DNA of 12,500 nucleotides from Halisarca cf. caerulea (GCA_963170055.1 CAUJGJ010000242.1:3783639-3796138); one strand, 5' to 3'. Numbered from the stretch's first letter, positions 1 through 7,841 are shown. The notes: generated from the letters alone by a model not told the origin. Numbers and translations are program-made.

Positions 1-520
1 ACTTATGATATAATATAACTTAGTTTTCTCGCCCCTTGACCTGTAGCCTCTACTGACATTATTAGTACTAGTTATCACCTTTAACTTGTTCATTTAGTTA
101 GCACTTCTGCACATGTCACATACATACCATACAGCAGGAAATATTCGCATGCAAAATTTTCGTGAATTTGTCCCATGAAAGCTATTTCATGGTTTTAATT
201 TCGTGATACTGGGCTGAACAGCTATATTCACGTTTCTTTCAATACTCCTATCCGTCATACGATGGCTGGAATTAGCGAAGAGGGGTTCTCAATCGCTAGC
301 TATGTAAGAGAGTACCAGACCTACGTTTATATACTTGGCAGGCTATAGTTGGAGAGGAAAAACTGTGCAATAGTCGCTCGTGAAAGGTACTCGTTAGTAA
401 TGAAGAAGAACAATCAGAGAGTAGGTCGATTTCCAAGTGATTTGCGAAATTTACATCTCACAAACATTTCGGACAGTACAGTATATGTTGTTTGGCAGAT
501 TGAGATTGTATGCGACCACA
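1..520. other. No gene seen; one small hairpin
   Basis: This stretch shows no exon-like frame with splice sites on either strand. The only structure is an 8-bp hairpin, CCATGAAA at 173-180 with TTTCATGG at 185-192. It lies in an ATTTTCGTGAATTTG context that resembles dispersed repeats, though no family can be assigned. Confidence 0.5.
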
Positions 521-777
521 GGACCCCCTGGAGGACCCCCTGGAGGACTCCCTGGAGGACCCCCTGGAGGACCCCCTGGAGGACCCCCTGGAGGACCCCC
601 TGGAGGACTCCCTGGAGGACCCCCTGGAGGACCACCTGGAGGACCCCCTGGAGGACCCCCTGGAGGACCCCCTGGAGGACTCCCTGGAGGACCCCCTGGA
701 GGACCCCCTGGAGGACCCCCTGGAGGACCCCCTGGAGGACCCCCTGGAGGACCCCCTGGAGGACCCCCTCGAGGACC
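521..777. repeat. 12-bp minisatellite, about 21 copies
   Basis: The unit is ggaccccctgga, with a few ct or ca variants. It contains no stop codon in any of six frames, which creates spurious open frames on both strands (PWRT, GPPG, DPLE and their minus-strand partners). The Gly spacing in the GPPG frame is every fourth residue pattern rather than Gly-X-Y, so it is not collagen. Confidence 0.95.
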
Positions 778-945
778 AACCAAAGGGCTGAAGGGACATC
801 ATGTCTAAAAAAGCCTGCCAGTTCACTTGGCCACCTATCAGCTGCACTTAAACACAATTAATACACAAATCATACTTAGCATATTCAACAGATTAATAAT
901 TTTCCTCAAATAAAAGCACAAATTACACACACACTCCCTCCTCAC

Positions 946-1038
946 CTGGCATGTTACACTCATCTCCAGTCCATCCAGGACAACAAGTACATGTACCATC
1001 TTCAAGACATGTTCCTGTCTCATAAGGAGGTTCACACA
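946..1038 (-). CDS. EGF-like exon, duplicate copy 3 (last visible exon)
   Basis: This 93-bp, phase 1-1 exon reads VCEPPYETGTC, LEDGTC, TCC and PGWTGDECNMPG. The acceptor is ctctcctcttcag and the donor is GCCAG|gtgaggagggag. Because it ends in phase 1 with a good donor and no stop, at least one more exon is expected downstream. I find none between 1 and 945. The following exon probably lies beyond the left edge. Confidence 0.84.
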
Positions 1039-2747
1039 CTGAAGAGGAGAGAAGTACACATAATAGCAACTGCTAATACACATACGTGTGTACTTACTGT
1101 AAAAAGCAATTCCCAAAGCACCATAATTATAGTACACACACACTCCTGAAACTCAAGGCACCACTCTTAAATGTTTGTCTTATGAGAATTTAATCGTGAC
1201 AAAACTTAAATCTACAGTGATTTCTACCCTTGGACTTGAAACATATTTTGTCTTAAGCAAAATATCCCATTATGAGAATTGTTATAAGATGATACCAGTG
1301 TATTCATGTGGTTCCACACAACACACACACACAATCACAAGTCTTCACAAGGTGTTACTGTATCTGTAGGTAATAACTTGGGGCACATTCAATATGAGTA
1401 TCTACATAAATCATTTCTCACCCACACATACACATACATACACATACGTACACACATGCACACACATGCACTCACGAGCACACATGCACATACGTACACA
1501 CACACACCATAGATAATACATAAAGTACCACACGCACGCACGCACGCACGCACCCACCCACCCACCCCCCCCACACACACACACGTACACCCACACCCAC
1601 CCACACACATAAAACACACACACACACACACACACACACTTCCTCCTCACCTGGTTCATTACACTCATCTCCAGTCCATCCAGGACAACAAGTACATGTA
1701 CCATCTTCAAGACATGTTCCTGTCTCATAAGGAGGTTCACACACTGAAGGGAAGATGAGAAAACACGTTCCAAAATCTGTTAAACGACAATAAGGCTAAC
1801 ACACAATAGTGTACATGTGTACTGTATATACATACGTATGCACACAAGTATAGTGGACCTCATCTATACCCCCCCACAATGGATACCTGATCCCTATGTA
1901 AAGCATGGCACATATGTAGGTAGACCTCATAGAGGTGATACAGCCACACACTCCCCTCACCTGGTTCATTACACACTCATCCCCAGTCCACACGCATGCA
2001 CACATGCACATATATGCACACACACTCCCTCCTCACCTGGTTCATTACACACTCATCCCCAGTCCACACGCATGCACACATGCACATACACACACACATG
2101 CACACACACACACACTCACGCATGCACACACACTCCAGGGGCGGATCCAGGGGGGGGGGGCACAGGGAACCTGTGCCCCCCCCCCCTAAGTTGCTAAGGT
2201 TGAAAAAAATGGTAGGCTAAAAAAATGAAGATTGAACATAGTATCTTCAGAATCACTCTGTCTTTAGGTTCAAGTTGTTAAATGTAAGTAAAATCACCAT
2301 TGATACTAAAATCACTAGAAAATAACCCTTTTTCCATGCCAAACCCAGCCTTCAGGTCGATCTACTTCATTTTTACCAAATTCACCATGTTGTTGGTAAT
2401 ATTGTGTCATACTATAGTCCAATTGCGCAATCATGACAGCAGGTGATAATTGTTGGCAAGTCCTGCAGATTGAGGAAGCCATAGATCAGTGATCAAGCAT
2501 ACGTACCTCTATGGGGGGGGGAGGGGCTTTCAACCCTAAAAAAGGTAGCTTTAGATTTCTGATGGTGCCCCCCCCCCCCCCAATTTATTTTCTGGATCTG
2601 CCCCTGCACTCCCTCCTCACCTGGTTCATTACACACTCATCTCCAGTCCACACACATGCACACATGTACACACGCTCCCTCCTCACCTGGTTCATTACAC
2701 TCATCTCCAGTCCACACGCATGCACACATGCACATACGCACACGCAC

Positions 2748-2821
<74 letters not shown>

Positions 2822-5800
2822 TCCCCCCTCACCTGGCATGTTACACTCATCTCCAGTCCATCCAGGACAACAAGTACATGTACCATCTTCAAGACAACTT
2901 CCTGTCTCATAAGGAGGTTCACACACTGAAGAGGAGAGAAGTACACATGTCAACAAAAACGTCATAAACACTATATAAACAAATGTAATAAGCCATGTCA
3001 CGTAAACAGGACAAACAGCTTCAAGAACTCACCTGGTTCGTCACAGTTATCTCCAGTCCATCCAGGAGGGCACACACAAGTCATGTTCATACTACATATC
3101 TGGAAACCCAGACAGCAAGGGTCGCACACTAGGTGTGTAAGACAGTCAGTTAAAGAGCACAACAGTAGCACTAATCCACATACACTGTAGTGTAGTGCAG
3201 TGGAGTATAGAGGGTGCCAGGATAGTAGCTTACATGAGGACAGTGATCGTAAAATTTGAGCATGATATTTTTGTTTCTTTTCTTTCCCCATCCCCTTACA
3301 TGCCCCTGCGTGATTCACCATATATTTTCATTATATTAACTGCAGTGTATCATTTTCTGTATACTGTACATAACATTCTTGTCTATTCATTTTCATTCCA
3401 CCCAGGCAGACATGATGCTTTATAAACTTGTCTAACCATGAAGGGTTGACACAGGATAGGAGCCTCTGGCTAAAGGTAATATCTGTCTAAATAAGCTTGC
3501 CTAACCTGACCCATAATGCGTATGTTGATTGCCGGAAACCGCGGTCATAGATTTACAGTGGAAACTGGCTAACACAAAGTCGCTCAATAAGAGATATTGC
3601 TTAACAAGAACAGTTTCTGTGAACCAACTGTATATAGAATGTACTATTTTCATACTTTTAACAAGAAATATTTCTAACAAGAACTAAATTTCAGTGCACC
3701 CTGGGTTTCTCGTTAACTAGCTTCCACTGTATATTAAACAGCCATCCATGCCTACATATGAGCTGCAGTGGTTGAACACGCCATGCTGAGACCTCCCTAT
3801 CTCCCTCAACCTCCCTGTCTCCCTCGACCTCCCTATCTCCCTCGATCTCCCTATCTCCCTCAACCTCCCTATCTCCCTCAACCTCCCTGTCTCCCTCGAC
3901 CTCCCTATCTCCCTCAACCTCCCTGTCTCCCTCGACCTCCCTATCTCCCTCAACCTCCCTATCTCCCTCAACCTCCCTGTGTACATGCGAGTGCTACCAA
4001 ATAGTGAACAGCCACTTACTGTCTAAGTGAGAGCATTATCTACATGATGAAGCACATTGTACAGCCCACCATACATACACACCATACATACACACACACG
4101 TAGGAATACACGCATAATGCAAAACAAAATGGATGTCCATACAGTAAGGCTCGATGTAATTGCACTAAACGGTCACTTCCAATGTATGTATCTTGAAGCC
4201 CAAAAGCCACTTATTCCCTATTTCAGCCAACATTAGGTAGAATATAGTATAGGTTAGGCCTCTTAGAGTAGTACCTTGACTAAATTTTGAAAAGTTCATG
4301 TAGAACATTACATTACGGAGATAGCATTGACAAAAATATAGTGTGTTGCTTGAAGTTGTTAGCACTGCTTTTGATTGACGTTCCAAATTACCCCACCATC
4401 CAAAATCACCCTGCTGTCCCAAATTACCCCATCGTCCTAAACCACCCTGCTGTCCCAAATCACCCTGCTGTCCCAAATTACCCTGCTGTCCCAAATTACC
4501 CCATCGTCCTAAACCACCCTGCTGTCCCAAATCACCCTGCTGTCCCAAATTACCCTGCTGTCCCAAATTACCCCATCGTCCTAAACCACCCTGCTGTCCC
4601 AAATCACCCTGCTGTCCCAAAGTACCCCACCATCCCAAATCACCCTGCTGTCCCAAATTACCCCATCGTCCCAAATCACCCTGCTGTCCCAAAGTACCCC
4701 ACCATCCCAAATCACCCTGCTATCCCAAATTACCCCATCGTCCCAAATCACCCTGCTGTCCCAAATCACCCTGCTGTCCCAAATTACCCTGCTGTCCCAA
4801 ATTACCCTGCTGTCCCAAATTACCCTGCTTTACCCTACATGAATTTTGGTCTATTCTAATGTAGACTAACTTACCAGGCCATCCACAGTCCAGCCCTGTC
4901 CACCCAGCATCACACACACAAGTACCCTCCGGGCCACATGTGCCATGCACACATGATGGTACACACACAGGCTTGTCAGGTTTCTGGCAGAAATTTTCAG
5001 CAGCTAGTCCAGCAAATTCGTCAAGGCCTTCAAAATCAGGAAGTCTCAAAATATGGGCACGATCATCAGCTATCCTTTCAATCTCCTCCCGATTATCTTC
5101 ATCTATGTTAATAGTTATGCAGAACACTTCAATATCAGCAGCTCTGATGTCTGCCAAAATTCTGTCCAGGGATCCCCCCTTGTCATCTGTTGCCTTCCCA
5201 TCAGTGATGACAAGCATGGTGTGTGGTGCAGTTTTTATGGGACGACCCCTGCTTTGAAACATGTTGTAAGCCTTAGTCAATGCCTTTGTGGTTCTGGTAC
5301 CTCTGAAAGCATCCAACCTCTCCAAGTCCCTAACAGTCTGCACAACCCTGTCCTTCTCATAGATCTGCCTGAGGTTGTACACAACTTCAATTCCGTAGCC
5401 ATAGGCAATCATACCGGTGTGGTACTTCCCCCTTTCAATCAGGAAGAGAGGGTCGTTGAAAAGATTTGCCACAAACTCCTTCAGAAGTCTGTAGTCAGGG
5501 TTTGATATACTGTCAGAGGAGTCAAGAACTGCCACAAAGTCTCTTGGTCTGCAAGCTTCATGCATGGGAAGAGAAAAGAGGACCAGTAGAATCTGACATT
5601 GCACATACAGTATGTATGTACGTATGTACGTTATGTATGTACATGCATAATCATGTACATGTATGCATGTATTCTACTGTACATGAGCGTGTGTTCTACT
5701 GTACAAGAGCGTGTGTTCTACTGTACATGAACGTGTGTAGGCATGCATGTATTCTCCTGAATACAAAACTTTCTTAAACAACACACTGCACAGTGGAATC

Positions 5801-6445
5801 TGGATGAATCAAATCACTACGGACAGCAAAATATATCCCACTTATCAGAACTTCTACTAAACAGAGTTTAGTATTGAATGAGTAGGCAGTGTTCTCCCCA
5901 GAAAAAAATCAAGGGATATGGGGGTTTGCGTACGAGCGCACATGCATGTGTTGTAGTTTATCATGTCCCCAATATCCCATGCCATGCTCAATCAAAATTG
6001 AATTCATCTATCAGTGGTCCTTCGGCGCCATATAGTAATTCAGTACTGTACTTCTGCAACCTTGCTAAGTAAACACAAAGGAAGTTGGAAGGCTTCTATT
6101 AACTTTTGAAGGCATGTCGCCCGATATATGCCTTAATGTATGTAGAGAGAACCCTGCCGTAGGGACAAACAAACTCCCTCGACTTATCCAGAACTTCCGG
6201 TTTTTCAAGTTCAACTTAAGTGGACTGCACTGTATTCTACTGTAAACAATCGTGTGTATGCGTGTATTCTCTCCACATAATATTATGTACATACGTATGT
6301 TCAAACTTTCAGGAACGACATACAATGACATTCAAACGTGCTCACTACTCACTTGGTGTGTCGCAGTCCTCCCCCACCCAGCCTTCAGGACAGGTGCAGG
6401 TTCCGTTAGTGTCACAAGTTCCTCTAACGCATGAGGGTGTACAGC
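946..6445 (-). CDS. VWA-EGF extracellular protein gene, six internal exons, both ends missing
   Basis: This is a gene model joining six exons: 6445-6353, 5555-4875, 3128-3033, 2925-2833, 1743-1651 and 1038-946. The reading is EGF, VWA+EGF, then four EGFs. All exons are phase 1 at both ends, so the frame stays open across every junction. Donors are GTGAG or GTAAGT and acceptors end in AG. The introns are about 797, 1746, 107, 1089 and 612 bp. VWA domains bind protein ligands through a metal site and EGF repeats act as spacers, so a secreted or cell-surface adhesion or matrix role is inferred. No signal-peptide exon, membrane segment or stop exon is certain inside the window, so the gene probably runs past 946. 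Its 5' end is either upstream of 6445 or at the alternative start near 5604. The domain order recalls matrilins and tenascin-type EGF proteins, but no orthologue can be named. Confidence 0.85.
1423..1640. repeat. Compound CA/CACG/CCCA microsatellite
   Basis: CA-rich tracts with CATACGTA, CACGCACG and CCCACCCA sub-blocks occupy the intron side of the donor of the EGF exon at 1651-1743. Read on the gene's strand this is a TG/TGCG tract starting a few bases past the 5' splice site. Confidence 0.9.
1651..1743 (-). CDS. EGF-like exon, duplicate copy 2
   Basis: This 93-bp, phase 1-1 exon is almost identical to the copies at 946-1038 and 2833-2925. It ends DECNEPG where they end DECNMPG, a local cluster of four base differences. 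The acceptor flank (catcttcccttcag) differs from the other two copies. The donor CCAG|gtgaggaggaag runs directly into TG microsatellite. The four truncated exon fragments between 1961 and 2714 carry this EPG version and so are closest to this copy. Confidence 0.86.
1961..1990 (-). pseudogene. Truncated EGF exon fragment, copy 1
   Basis: This 30-bp fragment of the EGF exon's 3' end has the 2-bp insertion and the donor gtgagggga. It is the unit nearest the intact exon at 1651-1743, and is followed by the same cacgcatgcacacatgcac stretch as the next unit. Confidence 0.78.
1991..2135. repeat. CATGCACA-type microsatellite interleaved with exon fragments
   Basis: Imperfect CA repeats with CATG interruptions alternate with the truncated EGF fragments. 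The pair at 1951-2100 forms two near-identical units offset by 76 bp. Confidence 0.85.
2037..2066 (-). pseudogene. Truncated EGF exon fragment, copy 2
   Basis: This has the same 30-bp form as the fragment at 1961-1990, with the 2-bp AC insertion and cccc for ctcc. The donor gtgaggaggga is preserved. It is part of a tandem array of about 76-bp units made of exon fragment plus CATGCACA-type microsatellite. Confidence 0.78.
2136..2606. mobile_element. Inverted-repeat MITE with 5-bp target duplication
   Basis: The left end is CAGGGGCGGATCCAG followed by a G-run. The right end is a C-run, a short spacer and CTGGATCTGCCCCTG. These are inverted repeats with one mismatch in 15. CACTC flanks both sides (2131-2135 and 2607-2611). 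The 471-bp interior has no coding frame, so it is non-autonomous. The CAGGGGCGGATC ends resemble hAT-type MITEs. A 5-bp duplication is unlike classical 8-bp hAT, although 5-bp hAT subgroups are recognised (from memory). It lies in the intron between two EGF exons. Confidence 0.8.
2150..2186. repeat. Perfect 17-bp GC hairpin inside the MITE end
   Basis: Eleven G plus CACAGG (2150-2166) pair with CCTGTG plus eleven C (2170-2186) across a 3-base GAA loop. It sits next to the left terminal repeat, like the subterminal hairpins of some transposons. Confidence 0.85.
2621..2650 (-). pseudogene. Truncated EGF exon fragment, copy 3
   Basis: This is the 3' end of the EGF exon with a 2-bp AC insertion (ttacacactcat against ttacactcat in the intact exon), which would break the frame. 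The donor site is kept. The inverted-repeat element at 2136-2606 was inserted immediately beside it, splitting an original repeat unit. Confidence 0.78.
2687..2714 (-). pseudogene. Truncated EGF exon fragment (3' half plus donor), copy 4
   Basis: These 28 bases match the last 28 bases of the exon at 1651-1743, encoding WTGDECNEPG, and keep the CCAG|gtgaggaggga donor. There is no upstream exon half and no acceptor: the sequence passes straight into CA/TG microsatellite. It is still in frame, unlike the other three fragments. Confidence 0.8.
2711..2820. repeat. CA dinucleotide microsatellite
   Basis: The tract is nearly perfect from about 2750 to 2820 and ends a few bases before the donor of the EGF exon at 2833-2925. 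On the gene's strand it is a TG tract immediately inside the intron. Confidence 0.95.
2833..2925 (-). CDS. EGF-like exon, duplicate copy 1
   Basis: This 93-bp, phase 1-1 exon reads VCEPPYETGSC, LEDGTC, TCC and PGWTGDECNMPG. The acceptor is ctctcctcttcag and the donor is GCCAG|gtgagg, followed within about 10 bp by a long TG tract (CA on the plus strand). It differs from the copy at 946-1038 at 2 of 93 positions by eye, giving a Ser for Thr change. Their upstream intron flanks also match, indicating a recent duplication that included intron sequence. Confidence 0.86.
3033..3128 (-). CDS. EGF-like exon with an extra cysteine
   Basis: This 96-bp, phase 1-1 exon encodes 32 residues beginning VCDPCCLGFQIC and ending TCVCPPGWTGDNCDEP. 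The CVC-PPGWTGDNC ending is a typical EGF C-terminal half. The first half has an unusual CDPCC, giving seven cysteines in all, so one is unpaired within the module or bridges elsewhere. The acceptor is acacctag and the donor is CCAG|gtgagttc. The intron to the next exon is only 107 bp. It is more diverged from the three downstream EGF exons than they are from each other. Confidence 0.86.
3129..3553. other. Intron sequence, nothing recognised
   Basis: This is part of the 1746-bp intron between the VWA exon and the 96-bp EGF exon. It starts with that exon's acceptor pyrimidine context. I see no exon, repeat array or clear transposon end here. Confidence 0.5.
3556..3729. mobile_element. Small Tc1/mariner- or pogo-type MITE, TA target site
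   Basis: The left terminus is CAGTGGAAACTGGCTAAC and the right terminus, reversed, is CAGTGGAAGCTAGTTAAC, 15 of 18 matching. A TA dinucleotide flanks each end (3554-3555 and 3730-3731). At 174 bp it has no coding capacity. CAGTGGAA-type ends with TA duplication are typical of the Tc1/mariner/pogo superfamily. It lies in an intron of the VWA-EGF gene. Confidence 0.82.
3792..3980. repeat. 18-bp minisatellite, about 10.5 copies
   Basis: The unit is cctccctatctccctcaa, with variants at two positions (tat or tgt; caa or cga). It is open in several frames, giving a six-residue PPYLPQ-like repeat on plus and REIGRL-like repeat on minus, but has no splice-site or start context. It is intronic in the VWA-EGF gene. 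Confidence 0.95.
3981..4386. other. Intron sequence between two minisatellites
   Basis: Apart from a short ACAC/CATACA run near 4070-4100 I see no exon, transposon end or RNA gene. Open frames overlapping this stretch are extensions of the neighbouring minisatellite frame. Confidence 0.5.
4386..4838. repeat. 18-bp minisatellite with a 72-bp higher-order repeat
   Basis: The base unit is aaattaccctgctgtccc. Variant units (ccccatcgtcc, ccccaccatcc) recur every four units: the variant ccccatcgtcc followed by taaacc falls at 4427, 4499 and 4571, and agtacccc at 4621 and 4693. This means expansion in 72-bp blocks. It reads NHPAVP/NYPIVL on plus and DLGQQG-like on minus. It begins about 36 bp inside the intron after the VWA exon donor. 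Confidence 0.95.
4875..5555 (-). CDS. VWA domain plus EGF-like module, single 681-bp exon
   Basis: This is the strongest coding signal in the window, 227 codons. The VWA domain spans roughly exon residues 6-190 and starts CRPRDFVAVLDSSDSI. The metal-site (MIDAS) residues all look present: DSSDS near residues 12-16, a Thr in GTRTTKAL near 87-89, and the Asp of ITDG near 119. Cysteines at about 2 and 190 bracket the domain and would pair, as in matrilin-type VWAs. A canonical six-Cys EGF follows at about 198-224 (CVPSC, HGTC, EGTC, VC, DAGWTGLDC). The donor is CCTG|gtaagt. The acceptor is placed at atgaag|CTTGC because it gives phase 1, matching every other exon, and has a pyrimidine tract in front. 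The frame stays open upstream to an ATG at 5604 with a hydrophobic leader (MQCQILLVLFSLP), so an alternative 5' end is possible. The frame also reads through the donor into the repeat near 4835, which is intronic. Confidence 0.93.
5604..5760. repeat. GTAC/TATG microsatellite and three 22-bp tandem units
   Basis: TATGTACG-type palindromic repeats (5606-5670) are followed by three copies of ttctactgtacatgagcgtg plus tg, at about 5671-5737. A related ttctactgta unit recurs at 6234. It lies in the intron just upstream of the VWA exon. Confidence 0.85.
5791..6232. mobile_element. Possible Tc1/pogo-like element or two unrelated termini
   Basis: CAGTGGAATCTGGATGAATC at 5791 and, reversed from 6232, CAGTGCAGTCCACTTAAGTT both look like Tc1/pogo termini. 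The right one is followed by TA. The two ends match poorly beyond about 10 bases, so they may belong to different elements. A CAGTGTTCTCCCCAG motif at 5887 could be another buried terminus. No transposase frame was found. Confidence 0.4.
6353..6445 (-). CDS. EGF-like exon (first visible exon)
   Basis: This 93-bp exon encodes a canonical six-cysteine tenascin-type EGF module. It reads CTPSC, then VRGTC, DTNGTC, TC and PEGWVGEDC, with the standard GTC-x-C core and the GW.G turn before the last cysteine. The acceptor (minus strand) is ccactcacag followed by GC-TGT, so the exon opens in phase 1. The donor is CACCAA|gtgagt. The last base A joins CT of the VWA exon to make Thr. The upstream part of the gene is not visible on this strand between 6446 and 12500. 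Confidence 0.85.
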
Positions 6446-6530
6446 CTGTGAGTGGAGGGTACAAGAGTAGGGATTAATAAATATGCAGGTATGTACGTAC
6501 ATACATCAACCCTGCATCCTACACAGTATA

Positions 6531-7078
6531 CAAGGGTGCCCGCGGGATTTTTTTAACTTGGTACGCACAAATAATAGACACTAGCATATCTATGTATCAG
6601 AAGTGTGTGAAGCTAGACTTGAGTGACCTTGAAAATATACATAGAACCTGGGATGGTGGCAGTAATTGGATACCCCCCCTCCCTCCCCCCAATTAAGCAA
6701 ATTCATACCGGCTACTACTTTGCAGTTGATGCTAAACAGGTTTGTGTGAACCCTGAAACCAAGCCTGTGCCCTTTTGAAACAACATTATTCATGATTAAA
6801 ATTTATATAAGTTGTTGCACAATGGTAAAATGGCGAATTTTTAGGCACTTTTACACCGGCGTGAATTAGTGGAAATGCGACCTTGTGCAAAACGAACATA
6901 TTCTAAAAGAAAGCAAGGTATATATTATGTACTTGTTGTTAGAGATGTATTTTAGTGTTTTGTGGATATGATATTACTTTTAAGGTAGATTTATAACAGA
7001 TAAAAGTTTTTTGAAACTAGGTCTTACAAAAATTTGTATGCAATAGCGTACTTTGCGTATTAGCTGTGGGCGCCCTTG
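6531..7078. mobile_element. 548-bp MITE with CAAGGGYGCCC ends and 5-bp duplication
   Basis: The left end is CAAGGGTGCCCGCGG and the right end, reversed, is CAAGGGCGCCCACAG. The three mismatches are all transitions. GTATA lies directly outside both ends (6526-6530 and 7079-7083). The interior is AT-rich with a C-run near 6674 and no convincing frame. The ends look hAT-like, and the 5-bp duplication matches the other MITE at 2136-2606. The family cannot be fixed from sequence alone. Confidence 0.72.
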
Positions 7079-7103
7079 GTATATACAGTGTGTACGTATG
7101 TAA

Positions 7104-7196
7104 TAGGTATTACATGGGGAACGGTGCATTGGCGTATATATTGCCCGAGGGCGAGTGCAATATAAAGCCAATGCACCGCTCCCCATATAATAACTA
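7104..7196. repeat. Foldback palindrome 1 (93 bp)
   Basis: The left arm TAGGTATTACATGGGG, continuing through ACGGTGCATTGGC to TATATTGC, pairs with the right arm ending in TAATAACTA with only a few mismatches. The unpaired tip is CCGAGGGCGAGT. It lies about 80 bp upstream of the start codon of the Crypton-like pseudogene. Confidence 0.85.
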
Positions 7197-7279
7197 GCTT
7201 GTTGTAGGCGCTTATTTTGAAAAGTCGCACAGAGAACAGCTCCAGCAGAATAGCTTACTAGCCCAATTCTATCCTAGCA

Positions 7280-7825
7280 ATGGCTCTCAAGCAAAAGGCC
7301 AACAAAAAGAACATTCCTCCTGAAGGAAGAATAAAATTTTCCTTTTACGAAGACAAATTTGAGCAGCTAGCGAAGGGATATCAGCTGCCAAACACCGTGT
7401 CCAATACTTCCCGGGTTCTGAGGGTGTTGGAAGAGTGGAGAGCATCCCGGAATACAGTTAGTGGGTACAAAAACGATGTGTGCCCTGAAAATACCGTTAC
7501 GTAGAAGAACGAGGATACCATTGCAAAGTGGCAGGGTCACTTCGCTATCAAAGCAAGAAGGCAGGACGGCAAAGAGTATCCACCACATACGATCCATCAA
7601 CTACTTCTCAGTCTTCAGTGCCATATGGGTCCAAACAAGACAGTCAATCTGTTAGGAGACCCCAATGCCATATTTTCGAACCTGCAGAACGTCTGTGACT
7701 GTCGACAATGGCTAGCTGCGCAAATTTGTCTTCATCAAGAAAATTTAAATCTTCCGTTGGTAGGAACGTTCTCTTTGTTCCTCTTTTGCTCAAGAGCCAT
7801 CGCTAGGATTGAATTGGACAAGTAA
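7280..7825 (+). pseudogene. Crypton/DUF3504-like recombinase-derived fragment with one in-frame stop
   Basis: A frame starting at ATG 7280 (G at -3 and at +4, with an in-frame stop just upstream) runs 74 codons to TAG at 7502-7504. The same frame then stays open a further 106 codons to TAA at 7823-7825. The first part has NTSRVLRVLEEWRASRNTV, like the N-terminal helix of DUF3504 proteins (a W-x-V-x-x-F/L-x-x-W-R-x-x-R-N pattern). After the stop comes RRQDGKEYPPHTIHQLLLSL at about 7556, like the family's R-K-D-G-x-x-Y-x-P-x-T-L signature, then NLLGDPNAIFSNLQNVCD. This domain occurs in QRICH1, ZMYM2-4 and KIAA1958 and descends from Crypton tyrosine recombinases. Catalytic recombinase residues are absent because the sequence stops or degrades early. 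A single nonsense change in a conserved frame suggests a young pseudogene or a stop skipped by splicing. The assignment is from motif memory. Confidence 0.6.
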
Positions 7826-7841
7826 TGTCTGATTTGCTGCA

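Noticed and set aside
349..861. Long open frames in several readings across the 12-bp array, including a GPPG frame resembling collagen
   Set aside because: The unit has no stop in any of six frames, Gly spacing is four-residue rather than three, and no splice or start evidence supports any of them.
1306..2967. THTHTH and CVCVCV open frames
   Set aside because: These are translations of CA/TG microsatellite. The only coding parts are the short EGF exons embedded in the minus-strand versions.
4165..4859. Open frames on both strands (NHPAVP and LGQQGDLG repeats)
   Set aside because: They are by-products of the 18-bp minisatellite inside an intron of the VWA-EGF gene.
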